Shown: positions 1 to 8,750 of the stretch, piece by piece
How the letters are laid out: every line of letters begins with the position of its first letter
Position numbering within the stretch: position 1 is the first letter of the stretch
From: Geobacillus subterraneus
Lineage (GTDB): Bacteria > Bacillota > Bacilli > Bacillales > Anoxybacillaceae
Length of the DNA: 64,000 nt
NCBI RefSeq assembly: GCF_001618685.1
Contig: NZ_CP014342.1
Span: 1,240,001-1,304,000, forward strand
Reading direction: 5' to 3'
Position numbers and translations under genes: made by a program
The notes under the pieces: generated by a model
Database searches by the model: none
Told to the model about the DNA's origin: nothing
Seen by the model: only the letters and a program-made list of their open reading frames with translations

Positions 1-866
1 ACTTGACCGTCTTTAAAGGTGAGCGTGAAGCCGTCGATGATGTTGCCGTTGTAATTGAGCGGCTTCGTGTTGCGGACCGTGCCGTTGACGCCGTCTTTAT
101 GCGGCATCGTAAACACTTCCTCGGTCGGCATGTTCGGGTTGAAGCGCACTCCGGTTTGGCTGGTCGCCGCGCCGCCGTGCCAAACGTGCCCGTCGACGAG
201 CTCGACCGTGATGTTGGTGCCCGGCGCTTCGTAAACGAGCTGTTTGTATTGCTTGTTGTTTAAGTAATCGACGATGCGGGCGAGCCGATCGTTATGTTCG
301 CGCCAAGCGGCGATCGGATCGTCTTGGTCGACGCGGACGATGTGGAAAATCGCTTCCCATAATTTGTCGATGGCTTCTTCATCACGCAGATCGCCAAATA
401 CTTTTCGCGCCCATGCGGCCGTCGGGACGGAAATGAGCGACCAGCAGTTCCGGTCGGCCATGATGGCGCTCCGGTAGTTGGCGAGCGCTTGGGCGGCCGT
501 TTTATTGGCGGTGGCGATCCGCTTCGGATCAACATCTTTCAATAAGTCCGGGTTCGGGGCGTAAATCGACAAAAAGGCCGCTCCTTGTTCGACGAGCTCT
601 TCCATCCCTTTTGCCCGCCACATTGGATATTCGGAAAACGCTTCCTCCGGGGCATGGTGAAACTTGATATATGTAAGCGCCTCATCGTTCCATTCGACAT
701 ACACGTGTTTTGCCCCGGTTTCATACGCCGTTTTGGCGATTTTCCGAACGAGCGGCGCCGCCTCGAGCGGAGCGTTGACGAACAGCGTCTGCCCGGGCTG
801 AATGTTCACCCCGACTTTCACCGCCAGTTCGGCGTATTTGTCCAATTCCTTCTCCCAACGGTTCAT
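1..866 (-). CDS. M29 family aminopeptidase, 3' end outside window
   Basis: The open minus frame runs from an ATG at 866 off the left edge, giving 288 codons of a family whose members are about 410 residues. The N-terminus (MNRWEKELDKYAELAVKVGV, then IQPGQTLFVNAPLEAAPLVR) is typical of the thermophilic aminopeptidase T/AmpS family, which removes N-terminal residues from peptides in the cytoplasm with a two-metal centre. Most metal ligands lie in the missing C-terminal half. The start is supported by AGGAGTGAGG just upstream. It is divergent from putP. Confidence 0.88.
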   Translation of the reverse strand, partial: MNRWEKELDKYAELAVKVGVNIQPGQTLFVNAPLEAAPLVRKIAKTAYETGAKHVYVEWNDEALTYIKFHHAPEEAFSEYPMWRAKGMEELVEQGAAFLSIYAPNPDLLKDVDPKRIATANKTAAQALANYRSAIMADRNCWSLISVPTAAWARKVFGDLRDEEAIDKLWEAIFHIVRVDQDDPIAAWREHNDRLARIVDYLNNKQYKQLVYEAPGTNITVELVDGHVWHGGAATSQTGVRFNPNMPTEEVFTMPHKDGVNGTVRNTKPLNYNGNIIDGFTLTFKDGQ

Positions 867-1080
867 CTTCCTCACTCCTTTTTTGGACTGACTCATCTCC
901 ACTTTATTATAATTCCCGCCGCCTCGCAACTTAGGGAGCTTTACATGTGGATGCTGTCCGGACGAGAGCGAAACGTTCCGATGTAGGACGCGCCTCATGT
1001 TGGAATAACAGGATGGGTTGACACATATGTAAAGAGTAAAGAAGGTTCCATGGTGAAGAGCAACAAACTTCGTTGTCACC

Positions 1081-1118
1081 GGCACTATCGTCGCAGCCTG
1101 ATGATAGTGCCATTTTTA
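1081..1118 (+). terminator. Terminator-like hairpin inside the putP leader
   Basis: GGCACTATC (1081-1089) pairs with GATAGTGCC (1103-1111) and is followed by ATTTTTA. The genes either side are divergent, so it can only act on transcription heading into putP. The 867-1215 interval contains no gene. A TTGACA at 1018 could be a -35, but no good -10 follows. The location suggests an attenuator or leader regulator; no T-box or known riboswitch core was recognised. Confidence 0.5.
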
Positions 1119-1215
1119 TGAAAAGGGGGTGGGATGGCGGAGCAAAAAGAGAGGGACGGACTGACAGATCAGGTGTGCGCCTGTGCAAAACCATACCAAA
1201 CAGGGAGGAACAGCG

Positions 1216-2652
1216 ATGAATGGCATCATCTTGGCGGAACTCGTGCTGTATTGTCTTGTGATGGCAGCGCTTGGCTATTGGTATGGGAAAAAGGAGATGA
1301 GCCATTCCGACTTTTTGCTTGGCGGAAAAAAACTTCCCGGTTGGGCGCTCGCGTTTTCCGAGCGGGCGACAGGCGAATCGGCATGGCTGCTGCTTGGCTA
1401 CACGGGTTTTGTGTTTGCAAGCGGCCTTTCTGCCATTTGGGTGGCCGTCGGCATTGTCATCGGCATTGTGTGCGCCTGGCTTTTTTTGGCTGACCGGTTT
1501 CGCCAAGAGGCGGAGCGGTACGGTGCGCTGACCTTGCCCGGCTATTTAGCGAAACGGTTCGGCGCGCATGGGCAAACGATTTTATGGCTTGCGACCGTCC
1601 TTATTTTTAGCTTTATGATGTTTTATTTCAGCGCGCAAATTGCCGGAGCGGGCAAGACATTGTTTACCGTTTTCCATATCGACCCAGCGCTTGGCATGGT
1701 CATCAGCGTGGCGATTGTCATTATCTTGTCATACACCGGCGGGTTCGTCAGTGTCGTTTGGACGGATATGATTCAAAGTGTGCTCATGCTGGCGACGCTC
1801 GTGATTTTGCCCATTGTGGCGTTCGTGGAAATTTATAGTGGTGGCTTGTCGATCAGTGAAGCGCTCCATCACGCAAAACCGGGCCTCGATTCATGGACGG
1901 GGGGAGTCACTGGATTTGCGCTCGGGCTATTGCTGTTTAACAATTTTGCCTGGTTTTTCGGCTATCTTGGCGGACAGCCGCAACTGAGCGTCCGCTTCAT
2001 GGCGTTGAAAGACGCCCGCGAGGCGAAAACGGCCAAAACAGTGGCGATCGTTTGGACATTATTGGCGTATGGCGGAGCGTTTTTGATCGGCCTTGCGGCG
2101 ATTGCCCTTTACCAAGGACAATCATTCACCGATGTCGAGACCGTGCTGCCGAAAATGGTGTTGGACTTGTTGCCGCCATGGTTGGCCGGGCTGCTGTTAT
2201 CCGGCATTTTGGCCGCCATCGTGACAACGGCCGATTCGCAGCTGCTCGTGATCACGAGCTCCATCAGCGAAGATATTGTCCGCCGCTCGCTGCGCCTCCG
2301 CCTGTCAGAAAGGCAGCTTGTCGCGCTTTCCCGCGCGGTGGTGGTCATCGCCGGGTTGCTTGGCTTGGTGCTGGCGATGACATCCGAATCGCTTGTGTAT
2401 TTCATTGTCAGCTGGGCGTGGGCTGGAATCGGCTGCACGTTGTCACCGGCCATTTTACTCTCCTTTTTCTGGAAACGGTATTCCGGCATCGGCGTCATCG
2501 CCACGATCCTGGCTGGGTTTCTCAGCACGGTCATCTGGATTTCCTCGCCGCTTGAGGCCATCATCAGTTCACGGTTTACGACGTTTGCCATTGCGCTGGC
2601 GGCCGGGGTGCTGTTCAGCCTGTTGTTTCCCGATCGTCAGCGGACGATGTGA
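1216..2652 (+). CDS. putP: Sodium/proline symporter, SSF family
   Basis: This 478-residue, very hydrophobic protein has about 13 membrane segments. It carries the sodium:solute symporter signatures near the N-terminus (DFLLGGKKLPGWALAFSERATGESAW) and a long conserved core around residues 140-200. PutP imports proline with Na+. The ATG at 1216 is chosen because GGGAGG precedes it at good spacing; an earlier in-frame ATG at 1183 lacks a ribosome site. Substrate is inferred from family resemblance. It is monocistronic, with a hairpin in its leader and a strong terminator after it. Confidence 0.88.
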   Translation: MNGIILAELVLYCLVMAALGYWYGKKEMSHSDFLLGGKKLPGWALAFSERATGESAWLLLGYTGFVFASGLSAIWVAVGIVIGIVCAWLFLADRFRQEAERYGALTLPGYLAKRFGAHGQTILWLATVLIFSFMMFYFSAQIAGAGKTLFTVFHIDPALGMVISVAIVIILSYTGGFVSVVWTDMIQSVLMLATLVILPIVAFVEIYSGGLSISEALHHAKPGLDSWTGGVTGFALGLLLFNNFAWFFGYLGGQPQLSVRFMALKDAREAKTAKTVAIVWTLLAYGGAFLIGLAAIALYQGQSFTDVETVLPKMVLDLLPPWLAGLLLSGILAAIVTTADSQLLVITSSISEDIVRRSLRLRLSERQLVALSRAVVVIAGLLGLVLAMTSESLVYFIVSWAWAGIGCTLSPAILLSFFWKRYSGIGVIATILAGFLSTVIWISSPLEAIISSRFTTFAIALAAGVLFSLLFPDRQRTM

Positions 2653-2679
2653 TCGATCGCGTCAATCCATTCGCATGAG

Positions 2680-2710
2680 GGTGTCCCGAAAGAGGCGGGA
2701 CACCTTTTTT
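2680..2710 (+). terminator. Rho-independent terminator of putP
   Basis: GGTGTCCC (2680-2687) pairs perfectly with GGGACACC (2697-2704), followed by six T residues. Confidence 0.9.
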
Positions 2711-2797
2711 CTACACGAAACGCTTGATGATATCCAGCCTCTTTGAAGAAAAGGCGGGCGTTTATGCCGGTCCGGTGCGGTGTTTGCTGCTGTTTTG

Positions 2798-3059
2798 TCA
2801 ACGTTGTTCGCTGTCCAAAAACCGTCGCACCATTTGGGCGCATGCCTCCCGGTCGTAGCGATGGTAAAAGGTCGTCGCAAACCGGGCCGGATCGCCGAAG
2901 AAAAACCGTTCGTACAGCGTCTGCCGCGTCCCAAAGGCGCTCATCACCAAATCCCAGGCGAAGCGGAACAGCTGCACCCGCTGTTCGGCCGGAAGCGTCG
3001 CTATTTGACCGAAGATTGTCAATGCGCTCGATATACTCGGTTCCGTTAATAATGGCCAT
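2798..3059 (-). pseudogene. Relic of 4-hydroxyphenylacetate 3-monooxygenase (HpaB-like)
   Basis: An ATG at 3059 with an AAGGGG site starts MAIINGTEYIERIDNL, which resembles the N-terminus of HpaB-type flavin-dependent monooxygenases. It jumps directly to a C-terminal HpaB-like stretch in another frame (IATLPAEQRVQLFRFAWDL, then GTRQTLYERFFFGDP, ending FLDSEQR at 2798). An intact protein is about 480 residues, so roughly 400 residues are deleted with a frameshift at the join near 3012-3020. The gene is dead. An IS110-family element lies just upstream of its start. Confidence 0.7.
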
Positions 3060-3189
3060 AGTTTCCATCCCCTTTTTCCGTGAAAATCCCCACCACTTGG
3101 TGAGTGCGGTATACGCTCCTGATCCGTGAGGGTATACTGAAAATGGCCAAAAAAGGCAATAGGAAAGCAGAGGTGCCCGATTTTAGGCA

Positions 3190-4530
3190 TCTCGTATAAC
3201 CTGTCTGCCTTTTGGCTAGACTAAATAAGTTGTGGTTGGCGGAACGGCTCTTTGCGGGAGATCATGCAAAAGATGATCACCAACATCCGCCGAGCAATGG
3301 CGATGAGGGCTTTTTTCTTCCCGCACCGGGCCGCCAACGACCAAAACTTTCGGGACAAGGGATGCGTCTTGGATCGAGCTGCTGACCATGCCGCCTCGCA
3401 TAACGCCGATCGGAGATGGGGATTGCCTTTTGTCGTGCGCGTGCTCTTTCGCTTTCCGGCGCTTTCATGGTTGCCGGGGGACAATCCAGTCCATGAAGCC
3501 GCCCGTTCCGGCGTTTCAAAGACGCTCATGTCGGTTCCCATCTCGGCTATGATGACGGCGGCGGTTTGTTTTTTCACTCCGGGCATGGTCATCAGCAGGT
3601 TCACTTCCTCGCGATACGGCTCGAGCAGGCGGTCGATGTGCTGGTCGACTTCTTCGATTAACTGCTCCAATTCCTCAACGTGTTTCCACAAGAGGCGAAG
3701 GAGACGGAGCTCGTGTTCGGTCAAGGTGCCGAGCAGCGAATCGTACACCGCTTGCTTTTTCTTTTTGAGCCTTCCGCGCAGGCATTGATCCAACTCGTCC
3801 TTGTCCACGTATCCCTTCTCAAGCAGCCGGGCGAGGATGTCTTTTCCGGAAACGCCGAAGAGATCGGAGAGGACCGAGCCGAGTTTGACATTGGAAGACT
3901 CGAGCACTTTTTGAATCCGGTTTTTCTCCGAAGTCAGCTGTCCGACCCACTTTTTGCGGAGGCGGGTAAAATCCCGCAATTCGCGAATATCCGCTGGGGG
4001 GACGAAACTTTTTTCAACGAGTCCATGGCGGAGCAGCTTGGCGATCCACTCGGCGTCCGAGACATCGGTTTTTCTTCCCGGGACATTTTTGATCCGCTGC
4101 GGATTGGCCAGTGTCAAGTCGACATAGCCCTCGAGGAAGGCGAAGACCGGTTTCCAATACACGCCGGTGGATTCCATGGCGACATGGGTGACGCCATGTT
4201 CTTCGAGCCACTCAAGCAGGTCGCCAAGTCCCTTCGAGAACGTGGAGAAGGTTTGAATGTCCTTTTGAATGTGTCCATCTTCTTCCCATAGCGCGCAGGC
4301 GACGATGGTTTCGGCATGAACATCCAATCCTGCGCAGCGAGGATAGATGACATCCATGATGAAAATCCTCCTTTTCGATGATCGAGTGCGCAAACAGCGA
4401 ATCCACGGGAGAAATGCGGCAGTTTTCCGTTCGTCGTCACCTTTCCTCCGCATCGGGAAAGGGCGGACAATGGGTGGTGCACCCAGTGGATTCAAACACT
4501 TTTCCGTACAGGGTCTAAGCCACCATTAAG
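3190..4530 (-). mobile_element. IS110-family insertion sequence (ends approximate)
   Basis: The unit contains one intact transposase, a short downstream flank (about 30 bp) and a long upstream non-coding part (about 170 bp). IS110 elements usually lack clear terminal inverted repeats and target duplications, so the ends here are estimates. It sits between the monooxygenase relic and the diguanylate cyclase. Confidence 0.6.
3221..4357 (-). CDS. IS110-family transposase
   Basis: This 378-residue protein is an RNA-guided recombinase of the DEDD type. The RuvC-like N-terminal domain shows the acidic residues in AGLDVHAE, VAMESTGVYW and KTDVSDAEWIAKLL. A coiled middle region follows, then the C-terminal Tnp_20 domain with MPGVKKQTAAVIIAEMG and the presumed nucleophilic serine in SAGKRKSTRTTKGN. 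It appears intact. The start at 4357 is preceded by AAAAGGAGGA; the frame stays open further upstream without a ribosome site. Known relatives excise and insert via a circular intermediate guided by an element-encoded RNA. Confidence 0.92.
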   Translation of the reverse strand: MDVIYPRCAGLDVHAETIVACALWEEDGHIQKDIQTFSTFSKGLGDLLEWLEEHGVTHVAMESTGVYWKPVFAFLEGYVDLTLANPQRIKNVPGRKTDVSDAEWIAKLLRHGLVEKSFVPPADIRELRDFTRLRKKWVGQLTSEKNRIQKVLESSNVKLGSVLSDLFGVSGKDILARLLEKGYVDKDELDQCLRGRLKKKKQAVYDSLLGTLTEHELRLLRLLWKHVEELEQLIEEVDQHIDRLLEPYREEVNLLMTMPGVKKQTAAVIIAEMGTDMSVFETPERAASWTGLSPGNHESAGKRKSTRTTKGNPHLRSALCEAAWSAARSKTHPLSRKFWSLAARCGKKKALIAIARRMLVIIFCMISRKEPFRQPQLI

Positions 4531-4540
4531 CATAACGTCC
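4358..4540 (-). ncRNA. Candidate bridge RNA region of the IS110 element
   Basis: The approximately 180-nt non-coding stretch upstream of the transposase start is where IS110-group elements encode their bridge (seek) RNA. It contains short hairpins, for example GGGTG/CACCC near 4467-4480. No protein-coding signal is seen from 4358 to 4686. Assignment rests on position and family knowledge, not on a verified fold. Confidence 0.4.
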
Positions 4541-4686
4541 TGTTGAACTGTTTGCGCCTACTCTTCATTATGGGAAGAAAAGGGAGATTTTCATGCCCGG
4601 GTGGAGAGCAAAAATTGCTCATGGAACTTTTCCGTAAAAACCGTTTATGGCCATTGTATGCGCGCCTAGAAAAAAGGGAAGGAGGT

Positions 4687-6009
4687 TCATCCGCGAGCGG
4701 GACAGGCGATTTCCACCCGGTTGCGCCCGTTTTGTTTAGCACGGTATAGCGCCTGATCGGCAAGGGAAAGAAGCGCCTCGGCATGCTCATTTGGCTGCGG
4801 GATGGCGACCGCGGCTCCGACGCTGACAGTGACGCAGTTGGCAGCGGGCGATAAGCGGTGTGGGATGGCCAGCCCTTCAATGTTCAACCGTATTGCTTCA
4901 GCGGCCGCTGCCGCTTTTGACGGCGAAGCGTGCGGCAAAATAACAGCGAACTCCTCGCCGCCATAGCGTGCCGCCGCCCCGCCGTATTGCTTGGCTGTTT
5001 GTTCAAGCGATAAGGCGACTTTGCGCAAACAGTCGTCGCCGCATTGGTGCCCGTATGTGTCGTTAAACCGTTTGAACGCATCAATATCGATCATAATCAA
5101 GGCCAGCGGGGCGTTTTGTTGTTTGGCGCTTTCCCATTCACGGGCGAGCAGCTTATCGAACGAACGGCGGTTGGCGATGCCGGTCAATCCGTCAAGCGAC
5201 AACATGCGCTGCAGCAAATCGTTCGCCTTTTTCAGCTGCTCCTCAGCCTCTTTTCGCAGCGTAATGTCGCGGACGACGGCGATCATCCCTTTGCCGCCGC
5301 CGAGTTTGCGCACCGTCGTCTCAAGCCAGCTTTTTGTGCCATCTTTTTTACGGAAGCGGAAACAAAACGTCAAAATATGAAATGCCCCGCCTGTTTCTAT
5401 CGATCGCGGCAGAAGCTGTTGATCTTCGTTTCGCTCAATCCATTCAAATACAGAGCGGCCGAGCAGTTCTTCCGGTTCATAGCCGAGCAGGTAGCGGCAG
5501 GCAGGCGAAACGTACACGAGCGTTCCGTCTGCGGAGATTGTTGCGATGATGTCCGAACAGTTTTCCGCGATAAATCGGTATTGTTCTTCCCGCTGCTGGA
5601 GCTCGCATTCGATCATTTTTTGTTCACTGATGTCGGAAAACAAGGCGACATAGTTGGCAATCTGCCCAGACTCATCTTTCACAGCGTCAATATGAAGCCG
5701 TTGCGGATAAACCGTCCCATCTTTTTTTCGATTCCAAGTTTCCCCTTGCCATTGCCCCGTCCGCAGCAACGACTCCCACAATTGTGCGTAAAACAACTCC
5801 CCGTGTCTCCCTGACCGCCATAAGCGCGGCGTTTTTCCAAGCACCTCGTCTTTAGAGTAGCCGGTGATCGTTGTAAATGCCTGATTGACAAAAAGAATTC
5901 GGCTGTCGGCATCGGTCACCATCATCCCTTGGCTTGTATGTTCGACGATTTGCCTGTACCACTCGTATAAATGTTTCTGGTTTAACGGCATATTCACCAT
6001 TTCCCCCAT
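4687..6009 (-). CDS. PAS-PAS-GGDEF diguanylate cyclase
   Basis: The 440-residue protein has two PAS domains (about 15-130 and 140-255), a short coiled linker and a C-terminal GGDEF domain (about 275-436). The active-site signature is RYGGEEF, a functional GGEEF variant that makes cyclic di-GMP from two GTP. The RxxD inhibitory site normally a few residues before the signature is absent (QYGGAAA), suggesting no product inhibition there. There are no membrane segments, so sensing is cytoplasmic. The start could instead be the ATG at 5991 (MPLNQKHL), which follows a GGGGG site. Confidence 0.92.
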   Translation of the reverse strand: MGEMVNMPLNQKHLYEWYRQIVEHTSQGMMVTDADSRILFVNQAFTTITGYSKDEVLGKTPRLWRSGRHGELFYAQLWESLLRTGQWQGETWNRKKDGTVYPQRLHIDAVKDESGQIANYVALFSDISEQKMIECELQQREEQYRFIAENCSDIIATISADGTLVYVSPACRYLLGYEPEELLGRSVFEWIERNEDQQLLPRSIETGGAFHILTFCFRFRKKDGTKSWLETTVRKLGGGKGMIAVVRDITLRKEAEEQLKKANDLLQRMLSLDGLTGIANRRSFDKLLAREWESAKQQNAPLALIMIDIDAFKRFNDTYGHQCGDDCLRKVALSLEQTAKQYGGAAARYGGEEFAVILPHASPSKAAAAAEAIRLNIEGLAIPHRLSPAANCVTVSVGAAVAIPQPNEHAEALLSLADQALYRAKQNGRNRVEIACPARG

Positions 6010-6267
6010 CGCATCTTACCGTTCCTTCTCTGTAAAAATTAACATTTTTTATTTTATTTTCTAGACTATTTCTCAAAATGTCAATCCTTTTTCCTAGGAT
6101 AAAAGACGCTCTTATTTTGATTTTAGGGAAAAGTTATATTCGTCATGATTCAGTCATAACTTTTTGGCTGTATTGTGAAATGATGAACAAATCCATTTCA
6201 TCGAGTAAAAAAAAGATTAAGATAAAAGTGTAAAGAACAATTGTAAAAATGAAAGGGGAGGAACAAA

Positions 6268-6783
6268 ATGGTTGTCAAATGGTTGCGCGAACATGTCACA
6301 GCGTCGGCGTTGATGGTGGTGTTAAGGTTGTATTTAGGGTATGAATGGATGATGGCGGGGTGGGGAAAAATCACGCAAGGGTTTGACGCCACCGGATTTT
6401 TAAAAGGAGCGTTGGCGAAAGCCGCTGGCGAACACCCGGCCGTGCAAAGCTGGTGGGCGGGCTTTATCGAAAGCGTAGCGCTGCCGAATGTCGGATTGTT
6501 CAACTTCCTTGTGCCATGGGGGGAATTTCTCGTCGGGATCGCGCTCATTCTCGGATTGTTTACGACTTTTGCCGCACTTATGGGAGCTGTCATGAACTTC
6601 GCTTTCATGTTCTCGGGCACGACGAGCACGAACCCGCAAATGGTGCTGCTCACCGTCTTCATCCTCGTCGCCGGAGCCAATGCGGGACGATACGGTTTGG
6701 ACCGGTGGGTGTTGCCATATCTCCGTCACTGGTGGACGGATAAAACGCATCGTCCACACCGACCGGCGGCAACGCATCAATGA
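6268..6783 (+). CDS. DoxX-family membrane protein
   Basis: This 171-residue protein has four predicted membrane helices and the DoxX pattern (RLYLGYEWMMAGWGKITQGF at the N-terminus, LVPWGEFLVGIALILGLFT in the middle). DoxX members are quinone-linked or otherwise redox-related membrane proteins, often in thiosulfate or oxidative-stress contexts. The start at 6268 has an excellent GGGGAGG site. It is monocistronic, followed by a hairpin. Substrate is unknown. Confidence 0.85.
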   Translation: MVVKWLREHVTASALMVVLRLYLGYEWMMAGWGKITQGFDATGFLKGALAKAAGEHPAVQSWWAGFIESVALPNVGLFNFLVPWGEFLVGIALILGLFTTFAALMGAVMNFAFMFSGTTSTNPQMVLLTVFILVAGANAGRYGLDRWVLPYLRHWWTDKTHRPHRPAATHQ

Positions 6784-6828
6784 CCGCCATCAAGCCGCGT
6801 GCGCTGCTTCAGGCTTCCTCCTTTTCCG

Positions 6829-6869
6829 AACGGCCGCTCCTTCTCCAACGTGGAAGGGGGCGGCCGTTT
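6829..6869 (+). terminator. Hairpin after the DoxX gene
   Basis: AACGGCCGCTCCTTC pairs with GGAAGG(GG)GCGGCCGTT. The T tract is short, so termination efficiency is uncertain. Confidence 0.55.
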
Positions 6870-6970
6870 GCCGCGTCGGAGAAAATAGTTTGGCTGTTCG
6901 AGAAAGGAAATTGACGAATGACGGCGAAATGATATGCATATAGATGAAGCAGGAGACGTGAACAAGTGTT

Positions 6971-7012
6971 TGAAAGCGTTTTCTAAAAAGGGACATACTA
7001 ACCGTTCAGTAT
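6971..7012 (+). promoter_or_regulatory. Near-cre site and palindromic operator before the acyl-CoA operon
   Basis: TGAAAGCGTTTTCT at 6971-6984 matches the CcpA cre consensus except at the last base. At 6995-7012 is an interrupted palindrome, ATACT-AACCGTTC-AGTAT, of the kind bound by TetR-type regulators. Both lie within 70 bp of the ligase start. The regulators are not identified. Confidence 0.4.
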
Positions 7013-7036
7013 TTTTAATAAGGGATGGTGAAACGG

Positions 7037-8692
7037 ATGAACAAAACACGTCCGTATTGGCCGAGCGGATTGCCGAAGAAGCTCCGCTATGTGCTCGGCG
7101 AACAGCCGCTCTATCATTATTTGCGCCATCGCGGCGAACGCGAGGAAAACGAGCCGGCGTACATCTTCTACAACAAGGTGGTCACTTGGGGAACATTGCT
7201 GGATCACGTCCGCCGTTTTGCCCGCTATTTGCAGGAAAAAGGGGTGAGGAAAGGGAGCTATGTCGCCTTGTACATGCAAAACTGTCCGCAATACATCATC
7301 GCCCACTTCGCCATCCAGCAGTTAGGCGGCGTCGTCGTCCCGCTCAACCCGATGTACCGGGAATCGGAGCTCGCCTATTTTTTCGCTGAAGTGCCGCTTG
7401 TCGGCATCATCGCTGGGGAAGAAGGATTATCCCGCATTCAACAAGCTGAACAACAAACGGCGCCGCTGTCGTTTACGGTCGCTTGTCATTACGGCGACTA
7501 TGCGGATCCGGCAGGGGAGATCCCGCTTTGCGAGGAGGTGCTGCAACCGAAGCAGACGTGTGAAGGCGCGGATGAGTTCACCGCCATCATTGCCACTTCT
7601 CCGCCGCTTGATGAGACCGCTCCCATTGACTTGTGGAACGATGTCGGATTGATCGTTTTTACGTCGGGGACGACCGGTCGGCCGAAAGGAGCGATGCTCC
7701 CGTATGGCAGTGCGCTCTTTAAGACAGCGGCGTCCGCGCAGGCGAACCGGCTGACGGAAAAACGCGAACAGCTTATGGCCCATTCCCCGCTTTGCCATAT
7801 TGCCGGCATGGTGATGGGACTGAATATGCCGGTGTACACCGGCCATCCGTGCGTATTATTCACCCGCTTCGACCCGCTGGCAACGATCAAAGCCATCGAA
7901 ACGTACAAAGTCACGGCATGGTACAGCATCGCTCCGATGAACGCGGCCATCCTGCAGGCGCTCTCTTCTGTCAATGCGGATTTATCGAGCCTAAAACGCA
8001 ACTTAGCGACAAGCTTCGGCCTGCCGGTGACGAAAGACCTTGCCGAGCGGTGGGCGGAAGCGGCCGGCGGCTGCCTGTTGTACGAAGCCGCCTACGGGCT
8101 GAGCGAGACGCATACGTGTGACACGTTCATGCCGGATGACCGTGTGAAATTTGGCTCGTGCGGCATCCCAACGTATGAGACGGACATTCGCATCGTGGAT
8201 CCGGAAACGAAACAAGAGCTCGGGCCCGGACAGTCGGGGGAAATTGTCGTCAAAAATCCGGGGGTTTTTAAAGGCTACTTCCGCCGCGCTGATGCGACGA
8301 ACGAGACGCTGAAAGATGGGTGGGTGTACACTGGCGATATCGGGTATGTCGATGAAGACGGCTATTTGTATTTCCAAGGACGGCTGAAAGAGATGATCAA
8401 AGTGTCCGGCTACAGCGTCTTTCCGGAAGACGTCGAGGCGTTGTTGAACGAGCATCCAGCCATTAGACAATGTGCGGTCATCGGCGTGCCTGACCCGATG
8501 AAAGGGGAAGTGCCGAAAGCGTTTGTTGTTCTTCACGATTCGTACAAAGGAAAGGTGGCGTCGTCGGACTTGATCGAATGGTCGAAAACGAATATGGCGG
8601 CGTTCAAGTATCCGCGTTATATCGAGTTCATGGATGAATTGCCGGCGACGCCGTCAGGTAAAGTATTGAGAAAGCTGCTGCCACGGGAATAA
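7037..8692 (+). CDS. AMP-dependent acyl-CoA synthetase (medium/long-chain type)
   Basis: The protein has 551 residues. It belongs to the ANL superfamily: acyl-adenylate then acyl-CoA formation. The AMP-binding loop is VFTSGTTGRPKGAML, followed by YGLSETHT (A5), YTGDIGYVDEDGY (A7) and GRLKEMIKVSGYSVFPEDVE (A8), ending with the catalytic lysine motif ATPSGKVLRKLL. The ATG at 7037 is preferred to 7025 for ribosome site spacing. It is followed after 58 bp by a carboxyltransferase, suggesting activation and carboxylation of an organic acid. The acyl chain cannot be told from sequence. Confidence 0.88.
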   Translation: MNKTRPYWPSGLPKKLRYVLGEQPLYHYLRHRGEREENEPAYIFYNKVVTWGTLLDHVRRFARYLQEKGVRKGSYVALYMQNCPQYIIAHFAIQQLGGVVVPLNPMYRESELAYFFAEVPLVGIIAGEEGLSRIQQAEQQTAPLSFTVACHYGDYADPAGEIPLCEEVLQPKQTCEGADEFTAIIATSPPLDETAPIDLWNDVGLIVFTSGTTGRPKGAMLPYGSALFKTAASAQANRLTEKREQLMAHSPLCHIAGMVMGLNMPVYTGHPCVLFTRFDPLATIKAIETYKVTAWYSIAPMNAAILQALSSVNADLSSLKRNLATSFGLPVTKDLAERWAEAAGGCLLYEAAYGLSETHTCDTFMPDDRVKFGSCGIPTYETDIRIVDPETKQELGPGQSGEIVVKNPGVFKGYFRRADATNETLKDGWVYTGDIGYVDEDGYLYFQGRLKEMIKVSGYSVFPEDVEALLNEHPAIRQCAVIGVPDPMKGEVPKAFVVLHDSYKGKVASSDLIEWSKTNMAAFKYPRYIEFMDELPATPSGKVLRKLLPRE

Positions 8693-8750
8693 CATAGCGG
8701 CGGAGGTTGGCGCGAGCCGCCCCGCCTTTTCCGAAAAAAGGGGGATTATG

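Noticed and set aside
867-1215. T-box or known riboswitch before putP
   Set aside because: No AGGGTGGTACCGCG-type antiterminator and no recognisable aptamer core was found; only the hairpin is supported.
931-1506. 191-residue minus-strand ORF opposite the start of putP
   Set aside because: It is antisense to a clear transporter gene, has low-complexity basic content, and has no ribosome site.
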